From positions 1,054,001 through 1,118,000 of the forward strand of contig NZ_JADKMY010000001.1 in NCBI RefSeq assembly GCF_015351405.1: a stretch of 64,000 bases of DNA, in the 5' to 3' direction. Shown in pieces: positions 18,940-30,606 of the stretch. A model generated the notes under the pieces. That model was not told where the DNA came from. It saw only the letters and a list, made by a program, of their open reading frames with translations, and made no database searches. The stretch's first letter is position 1; every line of letters begins with the position of its first letter. The position numbers were made by a program, and so were the translations under genes. This DNA comes from Corynebacterium suicordis DSM 45110 (GTDB lineage: Bacteria; Actinomycetota; Actinomycetes; Mycobacteriales; Mycobacteriaceae).

Positions 18940-20279
18940 TGCGCCCGGAAGCCGATCTGGCCAGCCAAGCGGCAGCTCAAGCCTCGACTCGGAAAATTCT
19001 GGGCTTGGCCTGGCCAGCCTTGGTGGTTCTCGCCGCCACTCCGCTGTATCTGCTGTTGGATACCGCCGTGGTCGGCCGCCTCGGCGCCTCTCAACTCGCT
19101 GCACTTGCAGCAGGTGCCACCGTGCTGGGCACGGTGACCACCCAGCTCACTTTTCTCTCCTATGGCACCACCGCCAGAGCCGCCCGGCTTTTCGGCGCCG
19201 GCCGCAAAGCCGATGCCCTCTACGAAGGTGTCCAAGCCACCTGGGTTGCCTTAGCCGTTGGCGCGCTCTTAACGGGTGGAATATTCGCGGCCGCGCCGCA
19301 GATCATGGACTGGCTCGCCCATGATCCCGCCGTGGCCGCCAGCGCCACCCAGTGGATGCGGGTGGCCTGCGGATCCATCATTCCCGCGCTGATCACCATG
19401 GCGGGTAATGGCTGGCTGCGCGGAATGTCTAATACCCGCTTGGCGCTGCTTTTCACGCTGGCTGGGGTGATCCCGATGGCCGTGACTGTCCCGTGGGCGG
19501 TGCACCATTTCGGTTTGGTTGGCTCCGCGTATGCCAACGTGTTGGGGGAGTGGATCATCGCGATCTGTTTCCTCGCGGCCCTAATCATTCGCTGGCGCGC
19601 GCTGGGGGACGCGCGCACGTGGAAGCCGCAATGGTCCGTGATTAAGCCGCAGTTGGCCATGGGCAAGGATCTCATCGTGCGTTCCCTGTCCTTCCAGGTC
19701 GCTTTTGTTTCCGCTGCGGCGGTGGCCGCGCGCATCGGCCCAGCTAGCTTGGCCGCCCACCAGGTGCTGCTGCAGCTGTGGAATTTCCTCACTCTGGTTC
19801 TGGATTCCATGGCCATCGCAGCCCAGGCTTTGGTGGGTGGAGCGTTGGGTGCGAAGTCCGCGCCTTTGGCCCGCGCGGTGGGAAACAAGGTGTTGCGGTT
19901 CTCCGTGGCTGTGTCAGTGTTGCTCGCTGGCCTCTTGGCAGCGGGTGCATACGCGCTTCCGCGCCTGTTCACCCAGGACCAGGATGTGCTGAACGCAATG
20001 CGCGCGCCCTGGTGGATGCTGATCGTCCTGGTATTGCTCGGCGGCGTGGTATTCGCCCTGGATGGCGTGTTGTTGGGAGCCGCAGACGTAGCTTTTCTCA
20101 GGAACGCCACGGTGCTCTCCGTGGTCGCGGGATTCATCCCGCTGGTGTGGCTCTCCCTGGCCTTTGGCTGGGGCCTCACCGGTGTGTGGTGTGGACTGCT
20201 GGCGTTCATTAGCCTGCGCCTGATCGCCGTGGTGTGGAGATACCGCGGTTCTACCTGGTTGACTGTGAGTGTTCGGTGA
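18939..20279 (+). CDS. dinF: MATE family efflux transporter, DinF group
   Basis: 446 residues, about 12 membrane helices. Multidrug/toxin extrusion antiporter of the DNA-damage-inducible DinF branch. The family start is clear: RKILGLAWPALVVLAATPLYLLLDTAVVGRLGASQLAALAAG, with later AAHQVLLQLWNFLTLVLDSMAIAAQALVGGALG. Translationally coupled at both ends (rbfA stop TAATG; pptH TGATG overlap). Substrates unknown. No SOS box is visible upstream, so the Din name reflects family, not regulation here. Confidence 0.9.
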   Translation: MRPEADLASQAAAQASTRKILGLAWPALVVLAATPLYLLLDTAVVGRLGASQLAALAAGATVLGTVTTQLTFLSYGTTARAARLFGAGRKADALYEGVQATWVALAVGALLTGGIFAAAPQIMDWLAHDPAVAASATQWMRVACGSIIPALITMAGNGWLRGMSNTRLALLFTLAGVIPMAVTVPWAVHHFGLVGSAYANVLGEWIIAICFLAALIIRWRALGDARTWKPQWSVIKPQLAMGKDLIVRSLSFQVAFVSAAAVAARIGPASLAAHQVLLQLWNFLTLVLDSMAIAAQALVGGALGAKSAPLARAVGNKVLRFSVAVSVLLAGLLAAGAYALPRLFTQDQDVLNAMRAPWWMLIVLVLLGGVVFALDGVLLGAADVAFLRNATVLSVVAGFIPLVWLSLAFGWGLTGVWCGLLAFISLRLIAVVWRYRGSTWLTVSVR

Positions 20280-21133
20280 TGGGGAGGGAAGAGCTGGCGT
20301 CGAAAAACAAGGAAGTACGCACCTTGTGGGCGGTGAGCGATCTCCACATCAATTCTCCGGGCAACCGGGACACCGTGGCAGAGCTGGTGCGCCCGCGGCA
20401 TCCGGAGGACTGGCTGATCGTGGCTGGGGATGTGGCGGAGGATCCGGACACGGTGCTCGGGGTGCTGCGCGAGCTGACGGAGCGATTCCAGCAGGTGCTG
20501 TGGGTGCCGGGGAATCATGAGCTCTACGTGCGCGTGGGCGATGGCCTGGGCGTGAAGGAGAAGTACGAATACCTGGTGCAGGGATGCCGGAAGCTGGGCG
20601 TGCTGACCCCGGAAGATCCCTACCCGAGTTTTGCCGGGCACATGATTGCGCCACTATTCACCCTCTACGATCACACGTGGCGGCCGCCCGCAACCGAGGT
20701 GGGGCACGCGCTTTCCGCTGCTGAAGATGCGGGCATAGTGCTCACAGATCATTACGCCATCGCGCCCTTCGTGAGCATTCCCAAGTGGTGCTCGGAGCGC
20801 CTGCATTACTCGGTGAAGCGATTATCGCGTGTGATGGGACCCACAATCCTGATCAATCACTGGCCGCTGGTGCGCGAGGCGATGGGGAATGTGACCCACC
20901 AGGAGATCGGCTTGTGGTCCGGCAGCAAACACACGCAGCACTGGCCCGTGCGTTTCCGCGCGAGCCAGGTGATCTATGGCCACCTGCACATCCCGCTGAA
21001 GCTGGAAGTCGACGGCGTAACGCACACCGAGGTGTCCCTCGGTTATAGAAACGAGCGGCTGCGAACGCTGGCCCCGCGCGTGGCTGCCGGCCGCTGGCCA
21101 TACCCGGTTCTTACAGAGGAGGTGCAGCGATGA
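20279..21133 (+). CDS. pptH: PptH-like metallophosphoesterase (phosphopantetheinyl hydrolase)
   Basis: 284 residues from the ATG overlapping the dinF stop. Calcineurin-like phosphoesterase: SDLHIN (metal His/Asp), AGDVAED, PGNHELY, ILINHWPL and GHLHIP. In M. tuberculosis the equivalent gene Rv2795c lies next to pptT and removes 4'-phosphopantetheine from carrier proteins; the same order and overlap here support that role by inference. An alternative TTG start at 20324 has a far better Shine-Dalgarno (AAGGAAG, 8 bases upstream), giving a protein that begins right at the SDLH motif and leaves the repeated motif at 20294 outside the gene. Confidence 0.82.
   Translation: MGREELASKNKEVRTLWAVSDLHINSPGNRDTVAELVRPRHPEDWLIVAGDVAEDPDTVLGVLRELTERFQQVLWVPGNHELYVRVGDGLGVKEKYEYLVQGCRKLGVLTPEDPYPSFAGHMIAPLFTLYDHTWRPPATEVGHALSAAEDAGIVLTDHYAIAPFVSIPKWCSERLHYSVKRLSRVMGPTILINHWPLVREAMGNVTHQEIGLWSGSKHTQHWPVRFRASQVIYGHLHIPLKLEVDGVTHTEVSLGYRNERLRTLAPRVAAGRWPYPVLTEEVQR
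20294..20309 (+). repeat. TGGCGTCGR motif copy (strong)
   Basis: CTGGCGTCGAAAAACA; core 20295-20303. At the extreme 5' end of pptH (encodes LASKN) or just before it if the TTG start is used. Confidence 0.8.
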
Positions 21134-21870
21134 AGCCCGATCAACTCTCCGGCTCTACCGCGTATGACTTCAGCGGTCAACCGGTGCATCCCATCGTGCC
21201 CACGGACATGCTGCCCAAGGGGACCAGGTGCGTGGAGCTGCACGCCAACGCGGAAAACCTGGACCGCTACCATCAGCTATTTTCCGAAGAGCAAGACCTG
21301 GTGAAATCAGCCGTGGATCGCCGCAAAGCAGATTTCGGCGACGCCCGCTGGTGCGCCCACGCCGCCATGACCGGTTTTGCGGAAGACCAGCCCATCCTGC
21401 GCGGCGAGCGCGGAATGCCCGTTTTCCCCGATGGCGTGACCGGCTCCCTGACCCACACCGAGGGCCTGCGGGCAGCGCTGGTGGGGCGCAGTTCCCGCTG
21501 GCTTTCTTTAGGGATCGACGCCGAACCCGCCACCCCTCTGCCCGAAGGCGTATTTAACACCATCGCCCGCCCGGAGGAGCAGCGCCGGATTCACCGCTTG
21601 GCCCGTGCCGAAGGCATTGCGCACGTGGATAAGGTGCTGTTCTCCGCGAAGGAAACCACCTACAAGGCGTGGTTCCCGCTGACGCACCGGTTCCTGGACT
21701 TCGATCAGGCGGAGATTGATATCCGCCCGGATGGCACTTTCCGCTCTTATTTGCTGGTGCGTCCCGTGCCGGTGCCGTTCATCGAGGGCAAGTGGATTGT
21801 CCGCGACGGGTGCGTGGTGACCCTGGCTGGGGTGCGACGCACCGACCGTAGCTGGGGAAACCGCGGCTAA
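21130..21870 (+). CDS. pptT: 4'-phosphopantetheinyl transferase (PptT type)
   Basis: 246 residues. Transfers phosphopantetheine from CoA to carrier proteins of mycolate-making FAS-I/polyketide synthases and of siderophore NRPSs. Motifs: the Mg-binding GIDAE (~128) and the helix FSAKETTYKAWF (~170-181), plus the family N-terminal LFSEEQDLVKSAVDRRKADFGDARWCAH. Overlaps pptH by four bases (ATGA), a tight pairing of the attaching and removing enzymes. Converges with truB. Confidence 0.93.
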   Translation: MKPDQLSGSTAYDFSGQPVHPIVPTDMLPKGTRCVELHANAENLDRYHQLFSEEQDLVKSAVDRRKADFGDARWCAHAAMTGFAEDQPILRGERGMPVFPDGVTGSLTHTEGLRAALVGRSSRWLSLGIDAEPATPLPEGVFNTIARPEEQRRIHRLARAEGIAHVDKVLFSAKETTYKAWFPLTHRFLDFDQAEIDIRPDGTFRSYLLVRPVPVPFIEGKWIVRDGCVVTLAGVRRTDRSWGNRG

Positions 21871-21881
21871 GACAACAGAGG

Positions 21882-22862
21882 CTAGCTCATGCCCTCAGGC
21901 CGAGCCACGAAGACGCTGGCTGCGCGCTGTCCCTTTTCCTCCAGCAGCGCCATGGCGCGGCCATCCGGTGCCACCACCGCATAGGTGCCCTCGATACCTT
22001 GGGGCTCCAACCACTTACCCAGTGCGATGTTGGTGGCTTCCTCGTCCGTGATGTCCCGGACGGGGAAGCAGCGGGCCATCACGTCATCGAGGTGGAGGGA
22101 GAGCTGTGGATGCTCTGCCAGCTGCTCCATGGTGAAGGCTTCGCTGATATCGAAAGGACCGGCTGACGTGCGACGCAGCGTTGTGAGGTGACCGCCCACG
22201 TGCAGCTGCTCGCCCACATCCCGGGCGATGGAGCGGATGTACGTACCGGAAGAGCAATGCACGCTGATCTGGGCTGACCAGTGGGGTGAGTCAGTGGTGG
22301 CGTCGGAAACAAAAGAAACCTCCCCGACCTCCAGGGAGTGCACGGTCACGGGGCGTTCCGGGAGGACAACATCGTGGCCCTCGCGCACCAATTCATGCGC
22401 CCGGCGACCATTGACCTTGATGGAGGAAACGGAGGAGGGGCGCTGCATGATCTCTCCAACCTGGGTGGCAAAGGCATCCCGAATCTGCTGTTCGTTGAGC
22501 TTTTCCAGAGCCTCTGGGGAGGCGGTGCTGAGCACTTCACCCTCAACATCATCGGTGAGGGTGGAAGTTCCCAGACGAACTGTGGCCTCGTAGCGCTTGT
22601 CATGGGTGACCACCTGGGCCAGGAACTTGGTACCGCGCTCGATGCCCACCACCAGCACGCCGGTAGCCATGGGATCCAACGTGCCGGAATGCCCCACGCG
22701 GCGGGTACCCATGATGCGGCGCAGCTTACCCACCACATCATGGCTGGTCATACCGGCAGGTTTGTCCACGATCACCACTCCAGACCGCTCTAAAATGCTG
22801 CCGCTCAACCCCGGGGAAGAGCTGGTGGTGCGCGGAGACGTGGAGGGGTGGGATTGATCCAT
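21882..22862 (-). CDS. truB: tRNA pseudouridine-55 synthase
   Basis: 326 residues. Makes pseudouridine 55 in the T-loop of tRNAs. Catalytic motif HSGTLDPMATGVLVVGIERGTK holds the Asp nucleophile; KRYEATVRLG and SSGTYIRSIARDVGEQL follow, and a C-terminal PUA-like segment (~270-326) ends the protein. The first ~25 residues are a Ser/Thr/Pro extension. A motif copy encodes FVSDAT within a poorly conserved loop. TAGACT lies 6 bases before the ATG. Divergent from ribF across only 31 bases. Confidence 0.95.
   Translation of the reverse strand: MDQSHPSTSPRTTSSSPGLSGSILERSGVVIVDKPAGMTSHDVVGKLRRIMGTRRVGHSGTLDPMATGVLVVGIERGTKFLAQVVTHDKRYEATVRLGTSTLTDDVEGEVLSTASPEALEKLNEQQIRDAFATQVGEIMQRPSSVSSIKVNGRRAHELVREGHDVVLPERPVTVHSLEVGEVSFVSDATTDSPHWSAQISVHCSSGTYIRSIARDVGEQLHVGGHLTTLRRTSAGPFDISEAFTMEQLAEHPQLSLHLDDVMARCFPVRDITDEEATNIALGKWLEPQGIEGTYAVVAPDGRAMALLEEKGQRAASVFVARPEGMS
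22297..22313 (+). repeat. TGGCGTCGR motif copy
   Basis: GTGGCGTCGGAAACAAA; core 22298-22306. Antisense to truB. Confidence 0.75.
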
Positions 22863-22868
22863 GAGGAC

Positions 22869-22874
22869 AGTCTA
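22869..22874 (-). promoter_or_regulatory. -10 hexamer TAGACT for truB
   Basis: Six bases before the truB ATG; only 5 bases separate it from the ribF -10 on the other strand. Confidence 0.45.
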
Positions 22875-22879
22875 TGACG

Positions 22880-22885
22880 TAGGCT
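22880..22885 (+). promoter_or_regulatory. -10 hexamer TAGGCT for ribF
   Basis: Eight bases before the GTG at 22894; its -35 region falls inside the first codons of truB. Confidence 0.45.
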
Positions 22886-22893
22886 AAAACACC

Positions 22894-23892
22894 GTGAATA
22901 TCTGGTACGGACTGGACAGGGTTCCGCAGGACTTGAGCGGGCGGGGAACCGTGGTGACCATTGGCGTTTTTGATGGCGTGCACCGCGGGCATCAGACGTT
23001 GGTGAACGCAGCGGTGGAGGAAGCACAGCGTAGGGGAGTGCCTAGCGTGATGTTTACCTTCGACCCACACCCCACGGTGGTATTCCGCCCTGAATCCGTC
23101 CCCGCGCTGCTGGCCCCAGTGGAGGAACGTGCGCGGTTGGCCATTGAGATGGGGATCGATCACGTGGTGGTGATTGGCTTCACCAAGGAGATCGCCAGCT
23201 GGAGCCCAGAGCAATACGTTGATGAAGTGCTGGTCAACCGGCTCGGTGCCAAGGCTGTGTACGTGGGAGACAACTTCACGTTTGGACACAAGGCTGCGGG
23301 AAAGCCAGCTGATTTGGAACGGCTGGGAGCTGAGCGGGGTATTGACGTCCACGTGCTGAGCCTTCTGCAGGAGGGCGAGCAAACTATCTGTTCCACCTAC
23401 ATCCGCGAGCAATTGGCGGAGGGGAAAATCGAGAACGCTAACCAGGCGCTGGGACGGCCGTTCTCCGTGCGTGGCGAAGTGACCCACGGCGCGGGACGAG
23501 GCGGACGCGCGCTGGGATTCCCCACCGCGAACCTCTACTTCCAGGACAAGTACGCGCTGCCAGCCGATGGTGTGTACGCCGGATACTTGATCGTGGAATC
23601 CGGAGATGAGGGCAACCCAGAATTGGGCGAGTCCACGCAGGTGGGCACCATGCCGCTGGGGGAGCGGATGCCCGCTGCGATCTCCGTGGGTACCAACCCA
23701 ACGTTCGGTCATGAGCCCCGGAGTGTGGAATCCTTCGTGCTGGATCACGAGGCAGACCTCTACGGATTGAACGTCACCGTGGAGTTCTTGCATCGCTTGC
23801 GCGGGATGGAGACGTACAACTCCCTGGATGAGCTGATCGAGGCCATCAACCGCGATGTGGCGCAGACCCGCGGGGTGCTGGAAGGGAAGTAG
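22894..23892 (+). CDS. ribF: Bifunctional riboflavin kinase / FAD synthetase
   Basis: 332 residues. Converts riboflavin to FMN and then FAD. N-terminal nucleotidyltransferase domain: TIGVFDGVHRGHQTLV and FTFDPHPTVVFRPE; STYIREQLAEG closes it. C-terminal kinase domain (~185-330): GRGGRALGFPTANLYF, DGVYAGYL and VSVGTNPTFG. GTG start, no Shine-Dalgarno, -10 eight bases upstream. The usual corynebacterial neighbour of truB and rpsO. Confidence 0.96.
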   Translation: MNIWYGLDRVPQDLSGRGTVVTIGVFDGVHRGHQTLVNAAVEEAQRRGVPSVMFTFDPHPTVVFRPESVPALLAPVEERARLAIEMGIDHVVVIGFTKEIASWSPEQYVDEVLVNRLGAKAVYVGDNFTFGHKAAGKPADLERLGAERGIDVHVLSLLQEGEQTICSTYIREQLAEGKIENANQALGRPFSVRGEVTHGAGRGGRALGFPTANLYFQDKYALPADGVYAGYLIVESGDEGNPELGESTQVGTMPLGERMPAAISVGTNPTFGHEPRSVESFVLDHEADLYGLNVTVEFLHRLRGMETYNSLDELIEAINRDVAQTRGVLEGK

Positions 23893-24049
23893 TTTCCTGC
23901 GTGTCCGAATCGCGGAGGCTTTTGGTTCTTCGTGTGGGTGGGTGCTAGTGTTATTCGGTCTGTGACTGTGGTTCGCGGTAGTCACTGGAAACTTTTTATC
24001 GCTTGAATTTTGCAAGCATTTCAATGCGCGGACTGAAACAACTATCTAC

Positions 24050-24055
24050 AAGGAG
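24050..24055 (+). promoter_or_regulatory. Shine-Dalgarno of rpsO
   Basis: AAGGAG, 7 bases before the ATG at 24063; rules out the longer frame beginning at 24003. Confidence 0.7.
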
Positions 24056-24062
24056 AAAATCC

Positions 24063-24332
24063 ATGGCATTGTCCAAGGAAGTTAAGGCTGAGACTCTCAA
24101 GGAGTTCGGCGTACACGAGACCGACACCGGTTCCCCAGAGGCTCAGGTTGCACTGCTGACCGTTCGTATCCGTCAGCTGACCGAGCACCTCAAGGATCAC
24201 AAGCACGATCACCACTCTCGTCGTGGTCTGCTGCTCATGGTTGGTCGCCGGAAGGGCCTGCTGAAGTACTTGGCTGCCAACAACGTTGATCGTTACCGTA
24301 CCCTGATCGAGCGTCTGGGTCTGCGTCGCTAA
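24063..24332 (+). CDS. rpsO: 30S ribosomal protein S15
   Basis: 89 residues, full family length. Binds the central domain of 16S rRNA and bridges to 23S rRNA. Conserved segments: [44 protein letters not shown] and the C-terminal [13 protein letters not shown] 170-base leader separates it from ribF and probably carries its promoter. A strong terminator follows directly. Confidence 0.98.
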   Translation: MALSKEVKAETLKEFGVHETDTGSPEAQVALLTVRIRQLTEHLKDHKHDHHSRRGLLLMVGRRKGLLKYLAANNVDRYRTLIERLGLRR

Positions 24333-24352
24333 TTAGCTTCACGCACGAGATC

Positions 24353-24394
24353 GCCCCGCGAGAGTTCTGAAAAGAACTTGCGCGGGGCTTTTTT
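24353..24394 (+). terminator. Rho-independent terminator after rpsO
   Basis: GCCCCGCG pairs with CGCGGGGC, with inner arms AGTTCT/AGAACT, then six T. Ends the rpsO transcript before the minus-strand CAP gene. Confidence 0.9.
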
Positions 24395-24415
24395 GGATCT
24401 CTGTTTGCTAGCGGG

Positions 24416-25372
24416 TTATCCGAGGGGGATAGTGATCGCACCGCTGCTTAGGCCGAAAATCGCAGCGATGAGGCCAACCAGTGAGACCAACCCGGCAATG
24501 ACCCCGAAGATCTGTGCGGAGTTGCTTCCATCGCTGGACTGCAACACGTCACCGAGATTGCCCGGGAGTGGGTTGGCGGGATTAGTCGGGGTGGTGGTCC
24601 CGGTGGGCCTTTCTCCCTTGACCGCAGCACGGTAGATGGTGACGCGCTGAACTCCCTTCTTCAGGGGAGTGGTGCCACCGGTGGTTGCGTTCCAGCCGAA
24701 GGTGGTTGCTGAGTAATACTTGTAACCACTGCCATCGAGGCGCCTGATCAATCCGAATCCTTGGTACTTGTTCTCCGGATTGATGGCTTGGTGGAGATGC
24801 CCACTGGGGCCATCGAAAAAGCCGTTAGCAGTCCTGAGAGCTGCAAGCTCACCGTGTCCCCATGCATCCAGTACTGATTCTCGAATTGTCGCACGACCTG
24901 CTGCCAGGCTGTTTCCCCACCCACCCTGGCCGTTGATGGTTGCAGTGCCTTCATTAGCGAGGCACTTGTTGTTATCAGTCCAAGCGCAATTCGTGCCTGT
25001 TGGACGCGCGTGCATCAATCCTCTTACCTGCTCAACAGAGCGCTGAACCGCAATCTTGCTGAGGTTGTAGTCCAGCTTGAATCCGTTGACGTATGCATCC
25101 TTTGTCTTCATTCCCGCTTCAGCTGCGGCCACCCGCAGTGGCTTTCCTTTGAAAGGCGGGTTGATGTCCCACATTTCAGCGCGCAGCTGACGCTGGGCTT
25201 GAAAACCCTCATCGGCCGCCGCGTAATCAAACTCCACCGGCACACCTACCCACTGATCGGGACCCACCAGGGTTTCCACGCCCGTGGTGGGCTCAGGCAC
25301 GGCATTAGCAATAGCCATGGGGGTTACTGCAGTGGCTAGAGTCGCAATAACAGCCATTAATCTTTTGCGCAT
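24416..25372 (-). CDS. Secreted CAP/SCP-like protein with C-terminal membrane segment
   Basis: 318 residues. Signal peptide of ~24 residues ending in IANA. The central part has a CAP-superfamily look: ESVLDAWGHGELAAL followed by the GHLHQAINPENKYQGFGL segment that resembles the GH-x-x-x-L-x-P-x-x-x-x-G-F core. Two Cys (NCAWTDNNKC) could form a disulfide. A Thr/Pro/Asn linker (~255-275) leads to a hydrophobic helix (~287-310), with no basic tail or LPxTG motif. Likely surface-tethered; function unknown. GAGGAG 7 bases before the ATG fixes the start. It splits the usual rpsO-pnp neighbours and is AT-richer than they are. Confidence 0.7.
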   Translation of the reverse strand: MRKRLMAVIATLATAVTPMAIANAVPEPTTGVETLVGPDQWVGVPVEFDYAAADEGFQAQRQLRAEMWDINPPFKGKPLRVAAAEAGMKTKDAYVNGFKLDYNLSKIAVQRSVEQVRGLMHARPTGTNCAWTDNNKCLANEGTATINGQGGWGNSLAAGRATIRESVLDAWGHGELAALRTANGFFDGPSGHLHQAINPENKYQGFGLIRRLDGSGYKYYSATTFGWNATTGGTTPLKKGVQRVTIYRAAVKGERPTGTTTPTNPANPLPGNLGDVLQSSDGSNSAQIFGVIAGLVSLVGLIAAIFGLSSGAITIPLG

Positions 25373-25600
25373 TTAATTCTCCTCAATTATTCGATCCGTG
25401 ACGTCAATTAATAAATGAGATTAACAGTAAAGTTCCAGTTCAGCGCGGCAAAAAATAGGTCATTTAACGTGGGAATTACCTGTAGCTTTATGCGCGCGAG
25501 CGCCGATTAATTCCGCGCCAATTTGAGACCAATGCGTGGGGCTGGCGCGTGATAATGCCCACGCTAGGGCTCGGCTCGTACCGGAAATTCCGACTTTCTT

Positions 25601-25609
25601 TGGTAGAGT
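25601..25609 (+). promoter_or_regulatory. Extended -10 TGGTAGAGT upstream of pnp
   Basis: TG-G-TAGAGT resembles an extended -10, about 130 bases before pnp; no clear -35. Confidence 0.4.
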
Positions 25610-25665
25610 CGTGGTTTGACAAGTATCAACACTTGCAAGAAGAAGAACACATTCCCTCAACAAAC

Positions 25666-25686
25666 CGCCGGCACCGATGACCGGCG
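25666..25686 (+). promoter_or_regulatory. Hairpin in the pnp leader
   Basis: CGCCGG and CCGGCG form a 6-bp stem around a 9-base loop, ~50 bases before pnp. PNPase autoregulates through a leader stem in E. coli; a similar role here is speculation. Confidence 0.35.
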
Positions 25687-25737
25687 TGGACGTGGGGAGC
25701 AGCAAACGCAAAAGAAAGGCGATTGCACATAAACGCT

Positions 25738-28786
<3,049 letters not shown>

Positions 28787-28792
28787 GCAACG

Positions 28793-29545
28793 ATGGCCAC
28801 AGTCGCAGACCTCAGCATTGAGCTAGTCAGCCACTCCGGTTTCTCCAAGCCCGCGGATATCGACTGGGATACAGACGCAGATGGCGGCTCCGCACTGGTG
28901 GAGTTCGCCGGACGCGCTTGCTATGAAACCTGGGACAAGCCGAATCCGCACACGGCCAGCAATGATGCCTACGTGCGGCACATTCTGGACGTGGGGCACA
29001 CCACGCTGCTGGAGCATTCCAATGCCACCATGTACCTGCGCGGCGTATCCCGCTCATGCAGCCATGAAATCATGCGGCATCGGCACTTTTCTTTCAGCCA
29101 ACTTTCCCAGCGCTACGTGCCAGCCGATGAGGCGCGCGTGGTGGTTCCGGAAGCCGTGCTCCAGGATGAGCGCTTGACCAAGCTCTTCTTGCAGACCGCA
29201 GACGTGGCCTACGATGCCTACGGCGAATTGCTGGATGGCATCAGTGAACGCTTCGCCCAAGAACCCAACGCGGTGCTGCGGATGAAGCAAGCTCGGCAAG
29301 CTGCCCGCGCGGTGTTGCCGAACTGCGCGGAAACTCGTTTCGTGATGACCGGCAATGCGCGAAGCTGGAGGCATTTCATCGGCATGCGCGCCGCGGAGCA
29401 CGCAGATCCGGAAATTCGCCGGATCGCCGTGCACTGCCTGCGCTTGCTGCAGGAGACCATGCCGGAAATCTTCGCGGACTTCTCCATCACGAAGCTGCGC
29501 GATGGTGCAGAGATGGCCACTAGCCCATATGTGAGCGATATCTGA
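28793..29545 (+). CDS. thyX: Flavin-dependent thymidylate synthase
   Basis: 250 residues. Makes dTMP from dUMP with FAD and methylene-tetrahydrofolate, leaving tetrahydrofolate. The ThyX signature RHRHFSFSQLSQRY is at about residue 95; EHSNATMYLRGVSRSCSHEIMRH precedes it and RSWRHFIGMRAAEHADPEIR holds the later catalytic Arg region. Lies 6 bases after dapB, so cotranscribed. Confidence 0.97.
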   Translation: MATVADLSIELVSHSGFSKPADIDWDTDADGGSALVEFAGRACYETWDKPNPHTASNDAYVRHILDVGHTTLLEHSNATMYLRGVSRSCSHEIMRHRHFSFSQLSQRYVPADEARVVVPEAVLQDERLTKLFLQTADVAYDAYGELLDGISERFAQEPNAVLRMKQARQAARAVLPNCAETRFVMTGNARSWRHFIGMRAAEHADPEIRRIAVHCLRLLQETMPEIFADFSITKLRDGAEMATSPYVSDI

Positions 29546-29556
29546 TTGGCGCCGCG

Positions 29557-29572
29557 TTGGCGTCGAGAAATA
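29557..29572 (+). repeat. TGGCGTCGR motif copy (strong, intergenic)
   Basis: TTGGCGTCGAGAAATA; core 29558-29566. Lies 12 bases after the thyX stop. Confidence 0.8.
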
Positions 29573-29682
29573 AATCAGGCCACAGCAACGAGAAGTAACA
29601 CTGCGAATAAAAGCTAGGGGAGCAACGGCTCCAAGAACATGGCCGATGACCCCCTAATGCGCCCAAATTCTGGGCAGGAAGG

Positions 29683-29688
29683 TAATCT
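29683..29688 (+). promoter_or_regulatory. -10 hexamer TAATCT for dapA
   Basis: Eight bases before the ATG at 29697. The AAGG at 29679-29682 is too far for a good Shine-Dalgarno. Confidence 0.4.
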
Positions 29689-29696
29689 GGTGACTC

Positions 29697-30599
29697 ATGA
29701 GCACAGGTAATGCAGCGACTCGAGGAACCGACTCGTTCGGCACAATCTCGGTAGCGATGGCAACCCCCTTCACCAAGGACGGGTCCATTGACTTGGAAGC
29801 CGGCGTGTCCCTCGCGGGGCACTTGGTGGATCAAGGCTGCGACTCTCTGGTTCTCGCAGGTACCACCGGCGAGTCCCCAACGGTTAAGTTGGAAGAGAAA
29901 CTGGACCTGCTCAAAGCAGTACGTTCCGAACTCGGCGATCGTCTGAAGATCATCGCTGGTGGCGGAACTTACGATACTGCGGAGTCCATCGAGATTTCCC
30001 GTGCTTCCCAGGAAGCTGGCGCGGATTCCCTCCTGGTGGTCACTCCGTATTACTCCAAGCCAAGTCAGGAAGGGCTGATCCGGCATTTCACCGCAGTTGC
30101 GGATGCCGTGGACCTTCCGATTTGTCTCTATGACATCCCTTCGCGTTCCGTGGTGCCCATCGAGCCAGCGACAATCGCGCGGCTTGCCAAGCACCCCAAC
30201 ATCGCGGCTGTGAAAGACGCCAAAGGCGACATCTTCCCAGCCATGGAACTGATCGAAAGCACGGATCTGGCTTGGTATTCCGGCGATGATCCCTCCAACC
30301 TCATGTGGTTGGCCGCTGGTGCCACCGGTTTTATCTCCGTGATTGGCCATGTGGCGGCGGATCGTCTGAAGGCCATGCGCCAGGAGTTCGACGCCGGCAA
30401 TATCGCCGAAGCGCGGAAAATCGCCGTGAGTTTGGCGCCATTGCAACGCGCACAGGCGCGTCTAGGCGGAGTGGCTTTCGCGAAGGCTGCTTTGAAGCTC
30501 CGAGGCATCGACGTGGGTGCTCCACGTCTGCCCATTATTGAACCAACAGACGCTGAATTGACTCAGCTCGAGGAAGACCTGCAAGCAGCAGGCGTGTAA
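29697..30599 (+). CDS. dapA: 4-hydroxy-tetrahydrodipicolinate synthase
   Basis: 300 residues. Condenses pyruvate with aspartate semialdehyde, the first step specific to lysine and DAP. TIM-barrel family motifs: [59 protein letters not shown] (catalytic Tyr) and [10 protein letters not shown] (Schiff-base Lys). Together with dapB and dapF in this window it supplies peptidoglycan DAP. Separated from rnj by 7 bases. Confidence 0.97.
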   Translation: MSTGNAATRGTDSFGTISVAMATPFTKDGSIDLEAGVSLAGHLVDQGCDSLVLAGTTGESPTVKLEEKLDLLKAVRSELGDRLKIIAGGGTYDTAESIEISRASQEAGADSLLVVTPYYSKPSQEGLIRHFTAVADAVDLPICLYDIPSRSVVPIEPATIARLAKHPNIAAVKDAKGDIFPAMELIESTDLAWYSGDDPSNLMWLAAGATGFISVIGHVAADRLKAMRQEFDAGNIAEARKIAVSLAPLQRAQARLGGVAFAKAALKLRGIDVGAPRLPIIEPTDAELTQLEEDLQAAGV

Positions 30600-30606
30600 G
30601 GAAAAT

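Larger units (their letters stand above)
25373..25737. other. AT-rich intergenic region CAP gene/pnp
   Basis: 365 bases without a gene. The left ~70 bases are the AT-rich leader of the CAP gene. The right part holds an extended -10 (25601-25609), a TTGACA at 25616, an inverted repeat CAAGT/ACTTG (25620-25635) and a pnp leader hairpin. The middle (25440-25580) shows nothing I can name. Confidence 0.5.
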
